Positions 17,839 to 26,782 of a DNA stretch of 64,000 bases are shown here, one piece after another. The position numbers were made by a program, and so were the translations under genes. The stretch is taken from assembly GCA_023421675.1 (NCBI GenBank), contig JAEZTC010000002.1, positions 248,001-312,000 on the forward strand, read 5' to 3'. A model generated the notes under the pieces. It had not been told where the DNA came from. It did no database searches and saw only the letters and a list, made by a program, of their open reading frames with translations. The number at the start of each line of letters is the position of its first letter. The first letter of the stretch is position 1. Source of the DNA: Bacillota bacterium. Its GTDB lineage: Bacteria > Bacillota > Clostridia > Acetivibrionales > JANLFN01.

Positions 17839-19140
17839 ATGCAGTACTGGAATCCGACGTATGAGTGTATGTCGAGAGAAGAAATGAGAAAAGTGCAGTC
17901 TGAACGTTTGATCAACACAGTAAAAAGGGTTTATCACAATGTACCTTTTTATCGTGAAAAAATGCAGAAAGCAGGCATCGAACCAGGGGACATAAAATCA
18001 ATAGACGATCTTAGCAAGCTTCCTTTTACAAACAAACAGGACCTGAGAGATACTTATCCTTATGGCTTGTTTGCAGTTCCAATGAGTGAAATTGTCAGAA
18101 TTCATGCTTCATCTGGAACTACAGGCAAACAGACTGTTGTAGGTTATACGAGAAGAGATTTGGATACCTGGGCTGAGGTTGTTGCAAGAGCATTGGTAAG
18201 TGCAGGCGGCAGCAAGGAATCTTTTGTGCAGGTTGCTTACGGATATGGATTGTTTACAGGTGGTCTTGGACTGCATTACGGTGCGGAAAGAATTGGAGCA
18301 TCGGTTATTCCTATTTCAGGTGGAAATACTAAAAGACAGCTTCAGATTATGAAGGACTTCGGTACAACAATTCTTGCATGTACTCCGTCATATGCAATGT
18401 ATATGGCTGAAGAAATGGAAGAGATGGGAATAGATAAGAGTGAATTGAAACTCAAAGCCGGTATTTTCGGCGCTGAGCCATGGTCCAACAGTATGCGTAA
18501 GGAAATCGAAGAAAAACTTGGTATAATGGCAATGGATATTTATGGATTAAGTGAAATTATTGGTCCTGGTGTTTCTATCGACTGCCAGGCAAGAAACGGT
18601 CTGCATGTTCAGGAAGACCATTTCATTGCTGAAATAATAAACCCGGATACTGAAGAAGTATTGCCTGAAGGCTCTAACGGTGAAATTGTTTTCACAACAA
18701 TTACCAAGGAAGGCTTGCCACTTCTCAGGTATAGGACACATGACATTTCATCACTCAATTACCAGAAATGTGATTGTGGAAGAACTACCGTCAGAATGAG
18801 CAAAATAACAGGCAGAAGTGACGATATGCTTATTATAAGGGGAGTTAATGTATTCCCTTCGCAGATAGAAAGTGTTCTTCTCGAAGTTGGAGAAACTGCT
18901 CCTCATTACCAGCTGATAGTTGACAGGAAGGATAACCTCGATACTCTTGAAGTACAGGTTGAAATGACCCAGAACATGTTCTCCGACGAGGTAAAGAAGA
19001 TAGAAGACCTTGAAAAGAAGATTTACAAGGAAATTGACAGCACACTCGGAATAAACGCAAAAGTAAGGCTTGTAGAGCCAAAGACAATAGCCAGAAGTGA
19101 AGGAAAAGCCAAGAGGGTAATTGACAACAGAAAAATTTAA
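17839..19140 (+). CDS. paaK: Phenylacetate-CoA ligase
   Basis: Predicted 433 aa, an ANL-superfamily adenylate-forming enzyme of PaaK type. It shows the P-loop HASSGTTGKQT, the YGLSEIIGPGV motif, the hinge RTHDIS and GRSDDMLIIRGVNVFPSQIE, and the C-terminal catalytic Lys region (ARSEGKAKRV). Family members convert aryl acetates and CoA with ATP to aryl-acetyl-CoA. Placed after iorAB, it likely works on the same aryl-acetyl-CoA pool, in synthesis or salvage. The leader 17716-17838 is G-rich with a short inverted repeat (tcattcca / tgtgaatga), function unknown. The ATG follows caggggg. Confidence 0.94.
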   Translation: MQYWNPTYECMSREEMRKVQSERLINTVKRVYHNVPFYREKMQKAGIEPGDIKSIDDLSKLPFTNKQDLRDTYPYGLFAVPMSEIVRIHASSGTTGKQTVVGYTRRDLDTWAEVVARALVSAGGSKESFVQVAYGYGLFTGGLGLHYGAERIGASVIPISGGNTKRQLQIMKDFGTTILACTPSYAMYMAEEMEEMGIDKSELKLKAGIFGAEPWSNSMRKEIEEKLGIMAMDIYGLSEIIGPGVSIDCQARNGLHVQEDHFIAEIINPDTEEVLPEGSNGEIVFTTITKEGLPLLRYRTHDISSLNYQKCDCGRTTVRMSKITGRSDDMLIIRGVNVFPSQIESVLLEVGETAPHYQLIVDRKDNLDTLEVQVEMTQNMFSDEVKKIEDLEKKIYKEIDSTLGINAKVRLVEPKTIARSEGKAKRVIDNRKI

Positions 19141-19180
19141 TTTGTAATGTCAACGAATCTAATTTAAAGGAGGCATTTCT

Positions 19181-19612
19181 ATGCTGGTTAAACAAATTTC
19201 AGTTTTCCTTGAAAACAAATCCGGAAGGTTGGCAGAGGTAACAAAAAGACTTGGTGAAAACAATATTGACATAAGTGCGCTGTCTATTGCAGACACAACT
19301 GACTTCGGTATATTAAGGCTGATTGTAAACCAACCTGAGCTGGCAGAAAAGATACTCAAGGACAATGGGTTTATGGTAAGTTCCACCAACGTATTAGCAA
19401 TTGGAGTTGCCGACAAGCCAGGCGGACTTGCTGTAGCTCTTGATGCACTTGAAAATGTAGGTATAGGTATCGAGTACATGTATGCTTTTGTAGGGAAATG
19501 TTCGCAAGAGGCGTTGGTAATATTGAGGGTTGAAGATGCAGATGCTGCTATAAGTGCTTTGGATAAAAAAGGTATAAAGGTTCTTTCTTCGAAGGAAGTT
19601 TATTGTTTATAA
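19181..19612 (+). CDS. Tandem ACT-domain protein
   Basis: Predicted 143 aa made of two ACT domains (about 1-68 and 72-142). The first opens with KQISVFLENKSGRLAEVTKRL, the second with NVLAIGVADKPGGLAVALDALE. ACT domains bind amino acids, and small stand-alone tandem forms are commonly encoded next to paaK and iorAB, which suggests sensing of aromatic amino acids. No enzyme domain is attached. It starts 40 bases after paaK with AAAGGAGG, so it is cotranscribed. Confidence 0.93.
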   Translation: MLVKQISVFLENKSGRLAEVTKRLGENNIDISALSIADTTDFGILRLIVNQPELAEKILKDNGFMVSSTNVLAIGVADKPGGLAVALDALENVGIGIEYMYAFVGKCSQEALVILRVEDADAAISALDKKGIKVLSSKEVYCL

Positions 19613-19677
19613 TTTTTTCAGACATATTATTTTACACCGCGTATACTCTATTAAAAGCATAAAAGAGGGGAATCAAT

Positions 19678-19869
19678 ATGGCAAAGAAATTATATCTTTC
19701 AGATACCGATAGAAAACTTGGTGGTGTCTGCGGAGGTATAGGAGAATACCTTGAAATAGACAGCACGATAATCAGACTTTTATGGGTAATTCTTATATTC
19801 ATGGCAGGCACGGGTATTCTTGCATATATTGTTGCATGGGCTATCGTCCCCAAACAGCCAAGGTTTTAA
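19678..19869 (+). CDS. PspC-domain small membrane protein
   Basis: Predicted 63 aa. It is a single PspC domain: KKLYLSDTDRKLGGVCGGIGEYL followed by a hydrophobic helix (LLWVILIFMAGTGILAYIVAWAIV) and the PKQP end typical of this family. PspC proteins in Proteobacteria take part in phage-shock envelope stress control; the role of small stand-alone forms in Firmicutes is not settled. Start ATG behind agaggggaa, with a terminator right downstream, so it may have its own short transcript. Confidence 0.92.
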   Translation: MAKKLYLSDTDRKLGGVCGGIGEYLEIDSTIIRLLWVILIFMAGTGILAYIVAWAIVPKQPRF

Positions 19870-19900
19870 AAAGGTATACGTGTGAAACAGGTTTAAAAAG

Positions 19901-19937
19901 GCTCTTGCCGGTACATCCGGCAGGGGCTTTTTTTGTT
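19901..19937 (+). terminator. Terminator after pspC-like gene
   Basis: Stem gctcttgccgg / ccggcaggggc with loop tacat, followed by seven T. Confidence 0.9.
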
Positions 19938-20065
19938 TTATAAAAATCATTAAATAACGAAAGAAAAAATAATATAATTAATTTACATTACAAGTAAAAT
20001 GATGGTAGCATTAATTAAGGGATAAGTTCGAATACCCTGAAAATGCAATGCATAGGAGAATGAAA

Positions 20066-20971
20066 ATGTACGATATTTATTTGTATGGAATGAATCTGGT
20101 TACTACCAGCTATCTTTTAAAAGATGATTATCCAAAGGCTGATACCTATGGAGAAATTGTAAAATCATATTTGATGCCGGGAGGGGAGACGGGTACATGT
20201 GCGGTGGTACTTGCCAATCTTGGTGCTAAGGTAAAAGTGGATGGAAACCACCTTGGAATTAATACATACGAGAAACTTGGCAATTGGTTTGATAAATTTG
20301 ACATTGATATGAAAAGCATGACCTTTGATGAAACCTATGAGGGCCTTGAAGATATGGTACTTATAGGAGGAAATACACGAACATGCTTTGGAAGGTTTCA
20401 AGCATATTTTTCTGACCCTAAAAACGGAAGATGGAATAAACCAAGGATAGAGGACATAAAGGATTCAAGGGTAGTAGGACTAGATCCATTCTTTTTTAAT
20501 GAGTCTGATATGGTTGCAAAATACTGCAGGGAGCTGGGAAAGAAGTATGTCACAATAGATTGCAAATATGAGAGTATACTTAATCAGTATAGTGAAGTTA
20601 ACGTTGTATCAAACGAGTTTATCAAAGGAAACTACGAAGGCGAGGATATAGAGGCTTTGCATGCCCAATATACCACAAATACCGAGGGACTTGTTATTTT
20701 TACCTTTGGAGCCAGAGACATAGTTTATGGCAGAAGGGGACAACCAATTAAAAGGGTTACACCGTACAAGGTTAAGATTGAAAGTACTCTTGGAGCAGGA
20801 GATACCTTTAAGGCAGGAGCTGTTTATGCATTATCCAAAGGAATGAGCGATGACGAAATTGTAAGCTTTGCATCAGCAACAGCAGCAATCGCATGCACCA
20901 GTTATCCTATTGCAATGAATCCACCTACAATCGATAAAATTCATACATTACAGCAAAAAGGTAGCTTGTAG
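20066..20971 (+). CDS. PfkB-family carbohydrate kinase
   Basis: Predicted 301 aa with the ribokinase fold. The second PfkB signature is clear as ESTLGAGDTFKAGAVYAL, where the Asp of GAGD is the catalytic base; the first is the glycine-rich PGGETGTCAVVLANLG near residue 35. It phosphorylates a sugar or nucleoside hydroxyl with ATP; which one cannot be told. The ATG at 20066 is preferred to those at 20048 and 20060 because aggag at 20054-20058 is spaced for it. Monocistronic by context. Confidence 0.9.
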   Translation: MYDIYLYGMNLVTTSYLLKDDYPKADTYGEIVKSYLMPGGETGTCAVVLANLGAKVKVDGNHLGINTYEKLGNWFDKFDIDMKSMTFDETYEGLEDMVLIGGNTRTCFGRFQAYFSDPKNGRWNKPRIEDIKDSRVVGLDPFFFNESDMVAKYCRELGKKYVTIDCKYESILNQYSEVNVVSNEFIKGNYEGEDIEALHAQYTTNTEGLVIFTFGARDIVYGRRGQPIKRVTPYKVKIESTLGAGDTFKAGAVYALSKGMSDDEIVSFASATAAIACTSYPIAMNPPTIDKIHTLQQKGSL

Positions 20972-21068
20972 TCCTAATTTTTAACATAATATCAGCAGAG
21001 TTAAGAACAAATAAACAAATATTACGTCTATCATATAAGAATTAAGAGTATGAAAGGTAATAGAAATT

Positions 21069-21606
21069 ATGAAGGCCTTAAAATTGTTGGTATTAATTTT
21101 TGCGTGTACTTTTTTAGCCAGCTGCAGTTCAAAAATTACCGCCGAAAAAGAGTTTTATAAGGAGACAAATATACCTTATTCAATTAGAAGTCAATTATCA
21201 ACAGTATTAACTATGAATTTTGCAGAACAAATATTTGGCAAACCTGATATAATAATTAATTCAAGTGGAAAATATACAGTAAAATATATGGACGACGGCA
21301 GTAATTTGGTTATTTCATATAATTATAATGATATTGTCAGAGATATTTGGCGCTATAAAAAAGAAATGTACCTCAAAGATTTTAATAATATAATTGTTAA
21401 TAAGAGTAAATTTGAGGATGTCAAGAGAATAGACCCATACTGTTCCAATGGTCAGTGTGTCGGCAAATAGATATTTAACAGAGCATAGGCTGGCTGACGG
21501 TGATGTTATCTATATATATTATATTAAAAAGGAAAATTCAAGGATAGTTTCAGAAATAAAATATTTGAAAAGTGATGTAAATAATATATACAAGCAGCTT
21601 AATTAA
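21069..21606 (+). pseudogene. Small lipoprotein gene with apparent frameshift
   Basis: The first reading frame (21069-21470, 133 aa) begins with a signal peptide and lipobox FLASC-S, so the product is a lipoprotein; the rest is a small mixed alpha/beta domain. It ends at SNGQCVGK. A different frame then stays open to TAA at 21604-21606 and reads naturally as the missing end (ANRYLTEHRLADGDVIYIYY, then KENSRIVSEIKYLK). Frame phase (0 to 1) implies one extra base or two lost bases near 21455-21470. It could be a real mutation, a sequencing error, or two separate peptides. Family not recognised. Confidence 0.6.
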
Positions 21607-21624
21607 AAATAATCAGATATTACA

Positions 21625-21672
21625 AAACAAGCCATGAATAATTAATTCATGGCTTAATTCATGGCTTGTTTT
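21625..21672. terminator. Bidirectional terminator with two competing 3' arms
   Basis: The arm aaacaagccatgaat can pair with either attcatggctt (inner) or attcatggcttgttt (outer). T runs are present on both strands, between the lipoprotein gene and the convergent transglutaminase gene. Confidence 0.75.
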
Positions 21673-21680
21673 ATTGAAAT

Positions 21681-24305
21681 CTATACCTTAAATTTACCAA
21701 GTATATAAACCTTTACAAAATAGCTGTTCTTGCCCAAATATTTCTTAGCGCTTTCATGAAGGAAGTGTGAATACTCAAATATGGTATCCCTATCCTCAGC
21801 GGTTATTCCATGTTTGTCGTAAATAGCTTTGACAACCAGATTTGTAACTCTGGCAAAATCATACTTTGGCTTGTGAAGCTCAGAGATTATTCTTCCGCGG
21901 TTATTTAAACGATCTTCATAGTTTACTTCCGATGAAATAAGGAAATCAATTTTACTGTATAATCTCTTTGAATAATCAAAAGGAGTTTCACCGGGTTCAA
22001 CAGGATATCCCATTATCGAAAGAATATTAAGGTAATAATTATATAGTCCCTTTGCTCCTTCTTCCGGTGTCATTTTAAGGAGCTTTATTAGCTTAAGCTT
22101 TCTTCTGAAAAAGTTAAACGATAATATAAAGACGAACAGAGCAACTACAGCTATAAAGACTATTTCCAATATTATAATAAAGATGCTTTGCTTGTCAGCC
22201 TCCTGGTCAGCTAAATTGTCCATATTCATGTTGTCTCGACTCATGGCAAGCCTTCTAAGATATTCAACATATTCACTGTAATTAGGGTTCTTTACCATTT
22301 CATCACTCAAGCGTGAATCCGAGTTTTTATTATAAAAGCTTGAATAGAATGCGGGAGTTGCTTCAAAAGGAACCCAGCCAAAACCTTCAAAATATACTTC
22401 AACCCAAGCATGAGCCTGTTCGTTGGTTACTGTATAATTTCCCTGGCTGTTCTTTTTGGAGGGCATCATATAGCCTTCAACATATCTTGAGGGTATTCCC
22501 AAACACCTTGTAAGTATGGACATGGAAGATGCAAAATATGTACAGTAGCCCTTTTTAGAATCGAAAAGGAAGTAATCTACAAAGTCTCTGTTTTTTGGTG
22601 TGTTAGGAGGCTCAAGGGTATATCTGTAATTATCATTTAAATATTTCTCTATTGCCTTAACTTTGTCATAATTATTGTTACACCCGGAGGTAATCCTGTT
22701 GGCAAGGTCTTTGACTCTTTGAGGAACGGTTTCAGGAACCTTCAGGTTAAGATTGTATATATTGCTAAGATAATCAAACTGGTTTGTAATATTAAACAAC
22801 TGAGGAAAATTAAGAAGAGTTTGATCAGTAACCCTCTGGTTAAAATCATAATTTGTAAACGTTTGATTATGAGTAAGAATTTGATATCCAAATATTTCAC
22901 TTAAGTTGTCAATTTGGGCTTTGTATTGTTCGTAAATAATCCCAGGTTTGCTTTTTCTAAGTATTTTTAATACCTCTTCATTATTGTATTTAGGAGTATA
23001 TACATCAAAGCTGTATTTAAAACCTTTCTTAATCGGGGTAGGTGTTGTAACAAGTCCCGATTTTGTAATATCAAACCTTACGTTTTTTTCATTAAATTTA
23101 ATATTGTTAGCCTTCAACGGTAAAAATATTGAGCGCACAATAAGGTTATCAAAGGTTACAGTTACTCTATCCTTATACATATATTTGGAGTAATCACCGT
23201 TTAAGTTGGCTGTTGAAGTAGAATATTTCTTATTTAAAGTAATAGTTTTTCCGCCGTCAACTGAGATGGTTACACTTTCATCACTTTGAACGTTCGCAGA
23301 CTGATCAATACCAATAATATGGGACATGGTTTCATCTATATCATTATCCAGAATAGTGTTATTACTGTCGATAAAAGGCAGTTTGTTTTCTACACTCGAT
23401 TGCCAGGCTTTGCCGGTATATATGTTTTTAATTACTCCTTTAAGGTAAAGTCTTCTTGGGGATTCAACCTTAAGTACAGGGGTTTTATTGAGCTTTACCT
23501 TACCGCCGAGAATATTGTTTTGTTCACCGAAACCGGTCGAGGATAGAGAAAAAATGTCAAAAACCATGGGATCGGAATTAGGACTCTCCATCATTTTCAG
23601 AAATGCATCATATTGCTTGTCAAGCCATTTCCAATGCACTGGCTCACGACTTGCAGGCAGGAAAAAGGTTAGAACACCAATTAAAATAACCAATGGAAGT
23701 ACAGAGTATAAAAACCCCATTTGTCCTGCATATTCATTCTTATCCACTGCCGAATTTTTTTTATGGATATGCTTCATATAGTAGAAAATCATCATTATGC
23801 AGAAAATATAGAATGCTGCAAGGCTTGAAAAGAAATTAAAAATACCTTGTATGGCAAAAAGGCCTACACCTGATATAAACAAAAGAGGGAAACGTAAGCG
23901 CCTTACAGTAAATATATATACACAAAGGCTTACAACAATGGATATAAATATAACACAAATTAATGCATTTCCAGCGTTGTAAGATTGTGCGTCGTTCATG
24001 AAGTTAAAAATCCAGATAAAGAATACCTGTATATAGTAATATACAATATCCCAGCCTTTTGAAATAAGAAAGTATGCCGTAGTTCCGACAATAGCAAGTA
24101 CTGCAAGAAATGCAGATATCTTCATTGAGGTTTTACTCATGAAAATGACAGGTAAAAGTACAAAAGGTACTGCTGTAAAAAGCATTATTGCATATATGCT
24201 GAATGTAAAATTCAAAGAAGTCGTCAGTGCATAAATGAGGCTGAAACTTAAAAGAGCAGAAGGTATTAAATTTGTTAGAAGTTTTGCTGTTGTTTTTAGC
24301 TTCAT
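21681..24305 (-). CDS. Membrane transglutaminase-like protein (TgpA type)
   Basis: Predicted 874 aa. About six membrane helices occupy residues 1-220 (DUF3488-like). A large extracytoplasmic part follows with the transglutaminase core: the nucleophile Cys in KGYCTYFASSMS (about 588), His in QAHAWVEV (about 632), and the acidic position in PFEATP. Another membrane helix (IIILEIVFIAVVALFVFIL) precedes a cytoplasmic DUF4129-like tail. Start at 24305 follows ggaggt; the longer frame to 24326 lies before that site. It is the last gene of the moxR-DUF58-tgpA operon found in many bacteria, whose role in envelope biology is poorly known. Confidence 0.93.
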   Translation of the reverse strand: MKLKTTAKLLTNLIPSALLSFSLIYALTTSLNFTFSIYAIMLFTAVPFVLLPVIFMSKTSMKISAFLAVLAIVGTTAYFLISKGWDIVYYYIQVFFIWIFNFMNDAQSYNAGNALICVIFISIVVSLCVYIFTVRRLRFPLLFISGVGLFAIQGIFNFFSSLAAFYIFCIMMIFYYMKHIHKKNSAVDKNEYAGQMGFLYSVLPLVILIGVLTFFLPASREPVHWKWLDKQYDAFLKMMESPNSDPMVFDIFSLSSTGFGEQNNILGGKVKLNKTPVLKVESPRRLYLKGVIKNIYTGKAWQSSVENKLPFIDSNNTILDNDIDETMSHIIGIDQSANVQSDESVTISVDGGKTITLNKKYSTSTANLNGDYSKYMYKDRVTVTFDNLIVRSIFLPLKANNIKFNEKNVRFDITKSGLVTTPTPIKKGFKYSFDVYTPKYNNEEVLKILRKSKPGIIYEQYKAQIDNLSEIFGYQILTHNQTFTNYDFNQRVTDQTLLNFPQLFNITNQFDYLSNIYNLNLKVPETVPQRVKDLANRITSGCNNNYDKVKAIEKYLNDNYRYTLEPPNTPKNRDFVDYFLFDSKKGYCTYFASSMSILTRCLGIPSRYVEGYMMPSKKNSQGNYTVTNEQAHAWVEVYFEGFGWVPFEATPAFYSSFYNKNSDSRLSDEMVKNPNYSEYVEYLRRLAMSRDNMNMDNLADQEADKQSIFIIILEIVFIAVVALFVFILSFNFFRRKLKLIKLLKMTPEEGAKGLYNYYLNILSIMGYPVEPGETPFDYSKRLYSKIDFLISSEVNYEDRLNNRGRIISELHKPKYDFARVTNLVVKAIYDKHGITAEDRDTIFEYSHFLHESAKKYLGKNSYFVKVYILGKFKV

Positions 24306-24327
24306 TTTCAACCTCCGTTTAATCAAA

Positions 24328-25539
24328 TCATGATGCTTTTGTTTTGCTTATTGAAGCATTTAATTCATCACTGATGCCTATTCTATAGGTACTTATACCG
24401 GTTTCCGGCAGATAGGATATAATTTCTTCTGCATCTTTATCCTTATTGAATGTAATTTCCTCAGGAGACACATAAAATAGTGCCATCTCATAGCCTGAAA
24501 GCCTGGTGCGCTCTATCCAGTCACTGAGCTGGTAATCGACGTTGGATGAAAAGATCATGACATTGGTCTTGTTATAATTGTTTTCCAGATATAAATCTAT
24601 AATGTTGCTTACATCCACGCTTTCATTAAACCTTATTTCTGACAGGACACTGTATATTGTTTCAAAGTCATGAAGATTTTTAGCATGAATGTCCTGAATA
24701 CCATTCTTATAATACACAAGATTTAGCGGAATCCAATTGGAAAGGCAATAACGGGATACAGCAATAATGGATTCAATAAGCTTATCTTCAATAATAATGT
24801 TCTGGTCATATTCAAGCTTGTTGGTTTTAAGATCCAGAACCAGAACAGTAGAAAGGTCGGTTGTACTCTGGAAATTTTTTACCATGAGTTGGTTTGTTTT
24901 GGCTGTAAGCTTCCAGTGAATCATTTTAAAGGTATCTCCAAAGACGTATTTCCTTATGTCTGAAATTGTGGACATATCCTTGTGTTTATCACTCATCTGG
25001 GAATGGGCTTCTGAAAGGCAATTTGTTTTAACAGTAAAGTTATCCAACTGAATAATCTTTGGATGAACACGTATAACCTTGTTTTCCTTAACTTTGTGTG
25101 TAAGTTTAAACAATCCAAGCAAATCCATGAATTCTATAGATTGCATTCCAACTTCATAATACCCTCTGTACTTGCATTTAAGTCGGAAACTTAAGGTTTT
25201 TGATTTGAAAGGGTAAAGAGAAAAACGTTTTTCACTCATTTGTTCTTTAAATATTGTGTTATCTGCATAAAACTTTATTTTTACATAGGGGTAAATAAAT
25301 AAATCGGAATTTTTAATTGTAACCGAATAGTGAACAGTATCGCCTTTAACTGCATGTGTACAGTCAAGCTTTTGAATATAGCGGAAATGTAAAAACGATA
25401 TAGCAAGTAAAAGCAGTGAAAACAAAGGTAATACCCACATTATGTGAAAAAAGATGTAGGGCACCTTTCCGCCGTAATTAAATATAAATATTACAGATAG
25501 TATGAAGAACAGAATGTAAAGTTTTCTATTTCTTTTCAT
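24328..25539 (-). CDS. DUF58 domain protein
   Basis: Predicted 403 aa. Two membrane helices at the N-terminus (about 7-55) anchor a beta-rich region; the DUF58 motif, DTFKMIHWKLTAKTNQLMVK, lies near residue 205, followed by a VWA-like fold. Proteins of this family are encoded with MoxR ATPases and are thought to be chaperoned by them. The start overlaps the moxR end by 14 bases, and the stop is 22 bases from the start of the transglutaminase gene, so the three genes form one operon. Confidence 0.92.
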   Translation of the reverse strand: MKRNRKLYILFFILSVIFIFNYGGKVPYIFFHIMWVLPLFSLLLLAISFLHFRYIQKLDCTHAVKGDTVHYSVTIKNSDLFIYPYVKIKFYADNTIFKEQMSEKRFSLYPFKSKTLSFRLKCKYRGYYEVGMQSIEFMDLLGLFKLTHKVKENKVIRVHPKIIQLDNFTVKTNCLSEAHSQMSDKHKDMSTISDIRKYVFGDTFKMIHWKLTAKTNQLMVKNFQSTTDLSTVLVLDLKTNKLEYDQNIIIEDKLIESIIAVSRYCLSNWIPLNLVYYKNGIQDIHAKNLHDFETIYSVLSEIRFNESVDVSNIIDLYLENNYNKTNVMIFSSNVDYQLSDWIERTRLSGYEMALFYVSPEEITFNKDKDAEEIISYLPETGISTYRIGISDELNASISKTKAS

Positions 25540-26482
25540 GGTAGTTTACCACCGGAATCAGAATACCATCAACGATGGACTTTATGATTTCTTCAGGCTT
25601 AACTTTACGCAGTTTTGCTTCCTGCTTAAGTATTATACGGTGTGATAATACCGGAACTGCCATCTTTTTAATATCATCAGGAAGAACATAATCCCTTCCG
25701 TTATAATAAGCCCATGCTTGCGCTGCTCTGAACAGGGAAAGCGAGCCTCTTGGACTTGAGCCCAATGAAATCTCATTATGATTTCTTGTTTGGCTTACAA
25801 TACTTACAATATAATTATTCAGGCTGGAATCAGCATGAACTTTTTTAATCTCTGACTGTATTTCTGTAATAATATTTCCATCAACGACTGGGGAGAGTGA
25901 TTCTAATGGATTTTTTTCGCTGAATCTTTTAAGAATATTACTTTCGTCATCATAGCTTGGATAGCCAAGGCTGACCTTCATAAAGAACCTGTCAATCTGG
26001 GCTTCAGGCAGAGGAAATGTTCCAAGGTATTCAATAGGGTTCTGTGTTGCAAGTACCATGAAAGGCTTTGGAACCTTATAAGTTACGCCGTCAACCGTTA
26101 CCTGATTTTCTTCCATTACTTCAAGCAGGCTGGCTTGAGTTTTAGGAGATGTTCTGTTTATTTCATCCGCAAGAATTATCTGACTCATAATTGCTCCGGG
26201 ACGATACTCAAATTCATTTGTCTTTTGATTGTACATAGAAAAACCCATTATATCCGAAGGAAGAATATCAGGTGTGAACTGAATTCTTTTAAAAGATGCA
26301 CTTATAGATTTTGCCAAGGAGCATACAAGACTTGTCTTACCAACACCCGGAACATCCTCAATAAGCACGTGGCCATTGCACATGAGCGCTATTAATGTAA
26401 GTTCAATTTGTTCATGCTTGCCGATTATTACTTTTTCAATATTATTAACAATATCTTTGAGTGCCTTGATATTATCTCCCAT
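25526..26482 (-). CDS. MoxR-family AAA+ ATPase
   Basis: Predicted 318 aa. Walker A EDVPGVGKTSLV, Walker B IILADEINRTSPKTQ, sensor 1 VLATQNPIEYLGTFPLPEAQ and the arginine-containing SPRGSL region are all present. MoxR ATPases help mature or activate protein complexes, usually together with VWA or DUF58 proteins encoded next to them, as here. First gene of the operon with DUF58 and TgpA-like genes. RBS is gaggtgaag. The upstream gap (26483-26690) is A/T-rich, with no clear promoter I would defend. Confidence 0.95.
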   Translation of the reverse strand: MGDNIKALKDIVNNIEKVIIGKHEQIELTLIALMCNGHVLIEDVPGVGKTSLVCSLAKSISASFKRIQFTPDILPSDIMGFSMYNQKTNEFEYRPGAIMSQIILADEINRTSPKTQASLLEVMEENQVTVDGVTYKVPKPFMVLATQNPIEYLGTFPLPEAQIDRFFMKVSLGYPSYDDESNILKRFSEKNPLESLSPVVDGNIITEIQSEIKKVHADSSLNNYIVSIVSQTRNHNEISLGSSPRGSLSLFRAAQAWAYYNGRDYVLPDDIKKMAVPVLSHRIILKQEAKLRKVKPEEIIKSIVDGILIPVVNYHEKK

Positions 26483-26690
26483 AACTTCACCTCATGGTAA
26501 AAATGTGGTATATTTTATAAAAATAATATCATAATAACAATATTAAATGAATGTATAAAATTGATAGATTTTATAAAGGAAAATTATTAAATATAGCAAT
26601 AATATTTAATATTTATGTTTTAAGTAAAAATTATTGAGTATAATGACAAAATAATTAATTAAAACTGGAATGATTTTTGTATACGCACTA

Positions 26691-26746
26691 AAAAGCATGC
26701 ACAGTAACGTTCTTCGTATTATTGAAGAAGGCACAGGCATGCTTTT
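26691..26746 (-). terminator. Terminator after ldh
   Basis: Outer stem aaaagcatgc / gcatgctttt closes an inner partly paired gaagaa / ttcttc hairpin. On the minus strand the stem is followed by a T run. It lies just after the ldh stop. The rest of the 26483-26782 gap is featureless A/T-rich DNA. Confidence 0.65.
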
Positions 26747-26782
26747 ATTTTAGAAATCAGATTTTTTTATGTAATGAAATTA

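Noticed and set aside
21450..21480. Programmed ribosomal frameshift in the lipoprotein gene
   Set aside because: No slippery heptamer followed by a stable hairpin is seen at the frame change; mutation or sequencing error is simpler.
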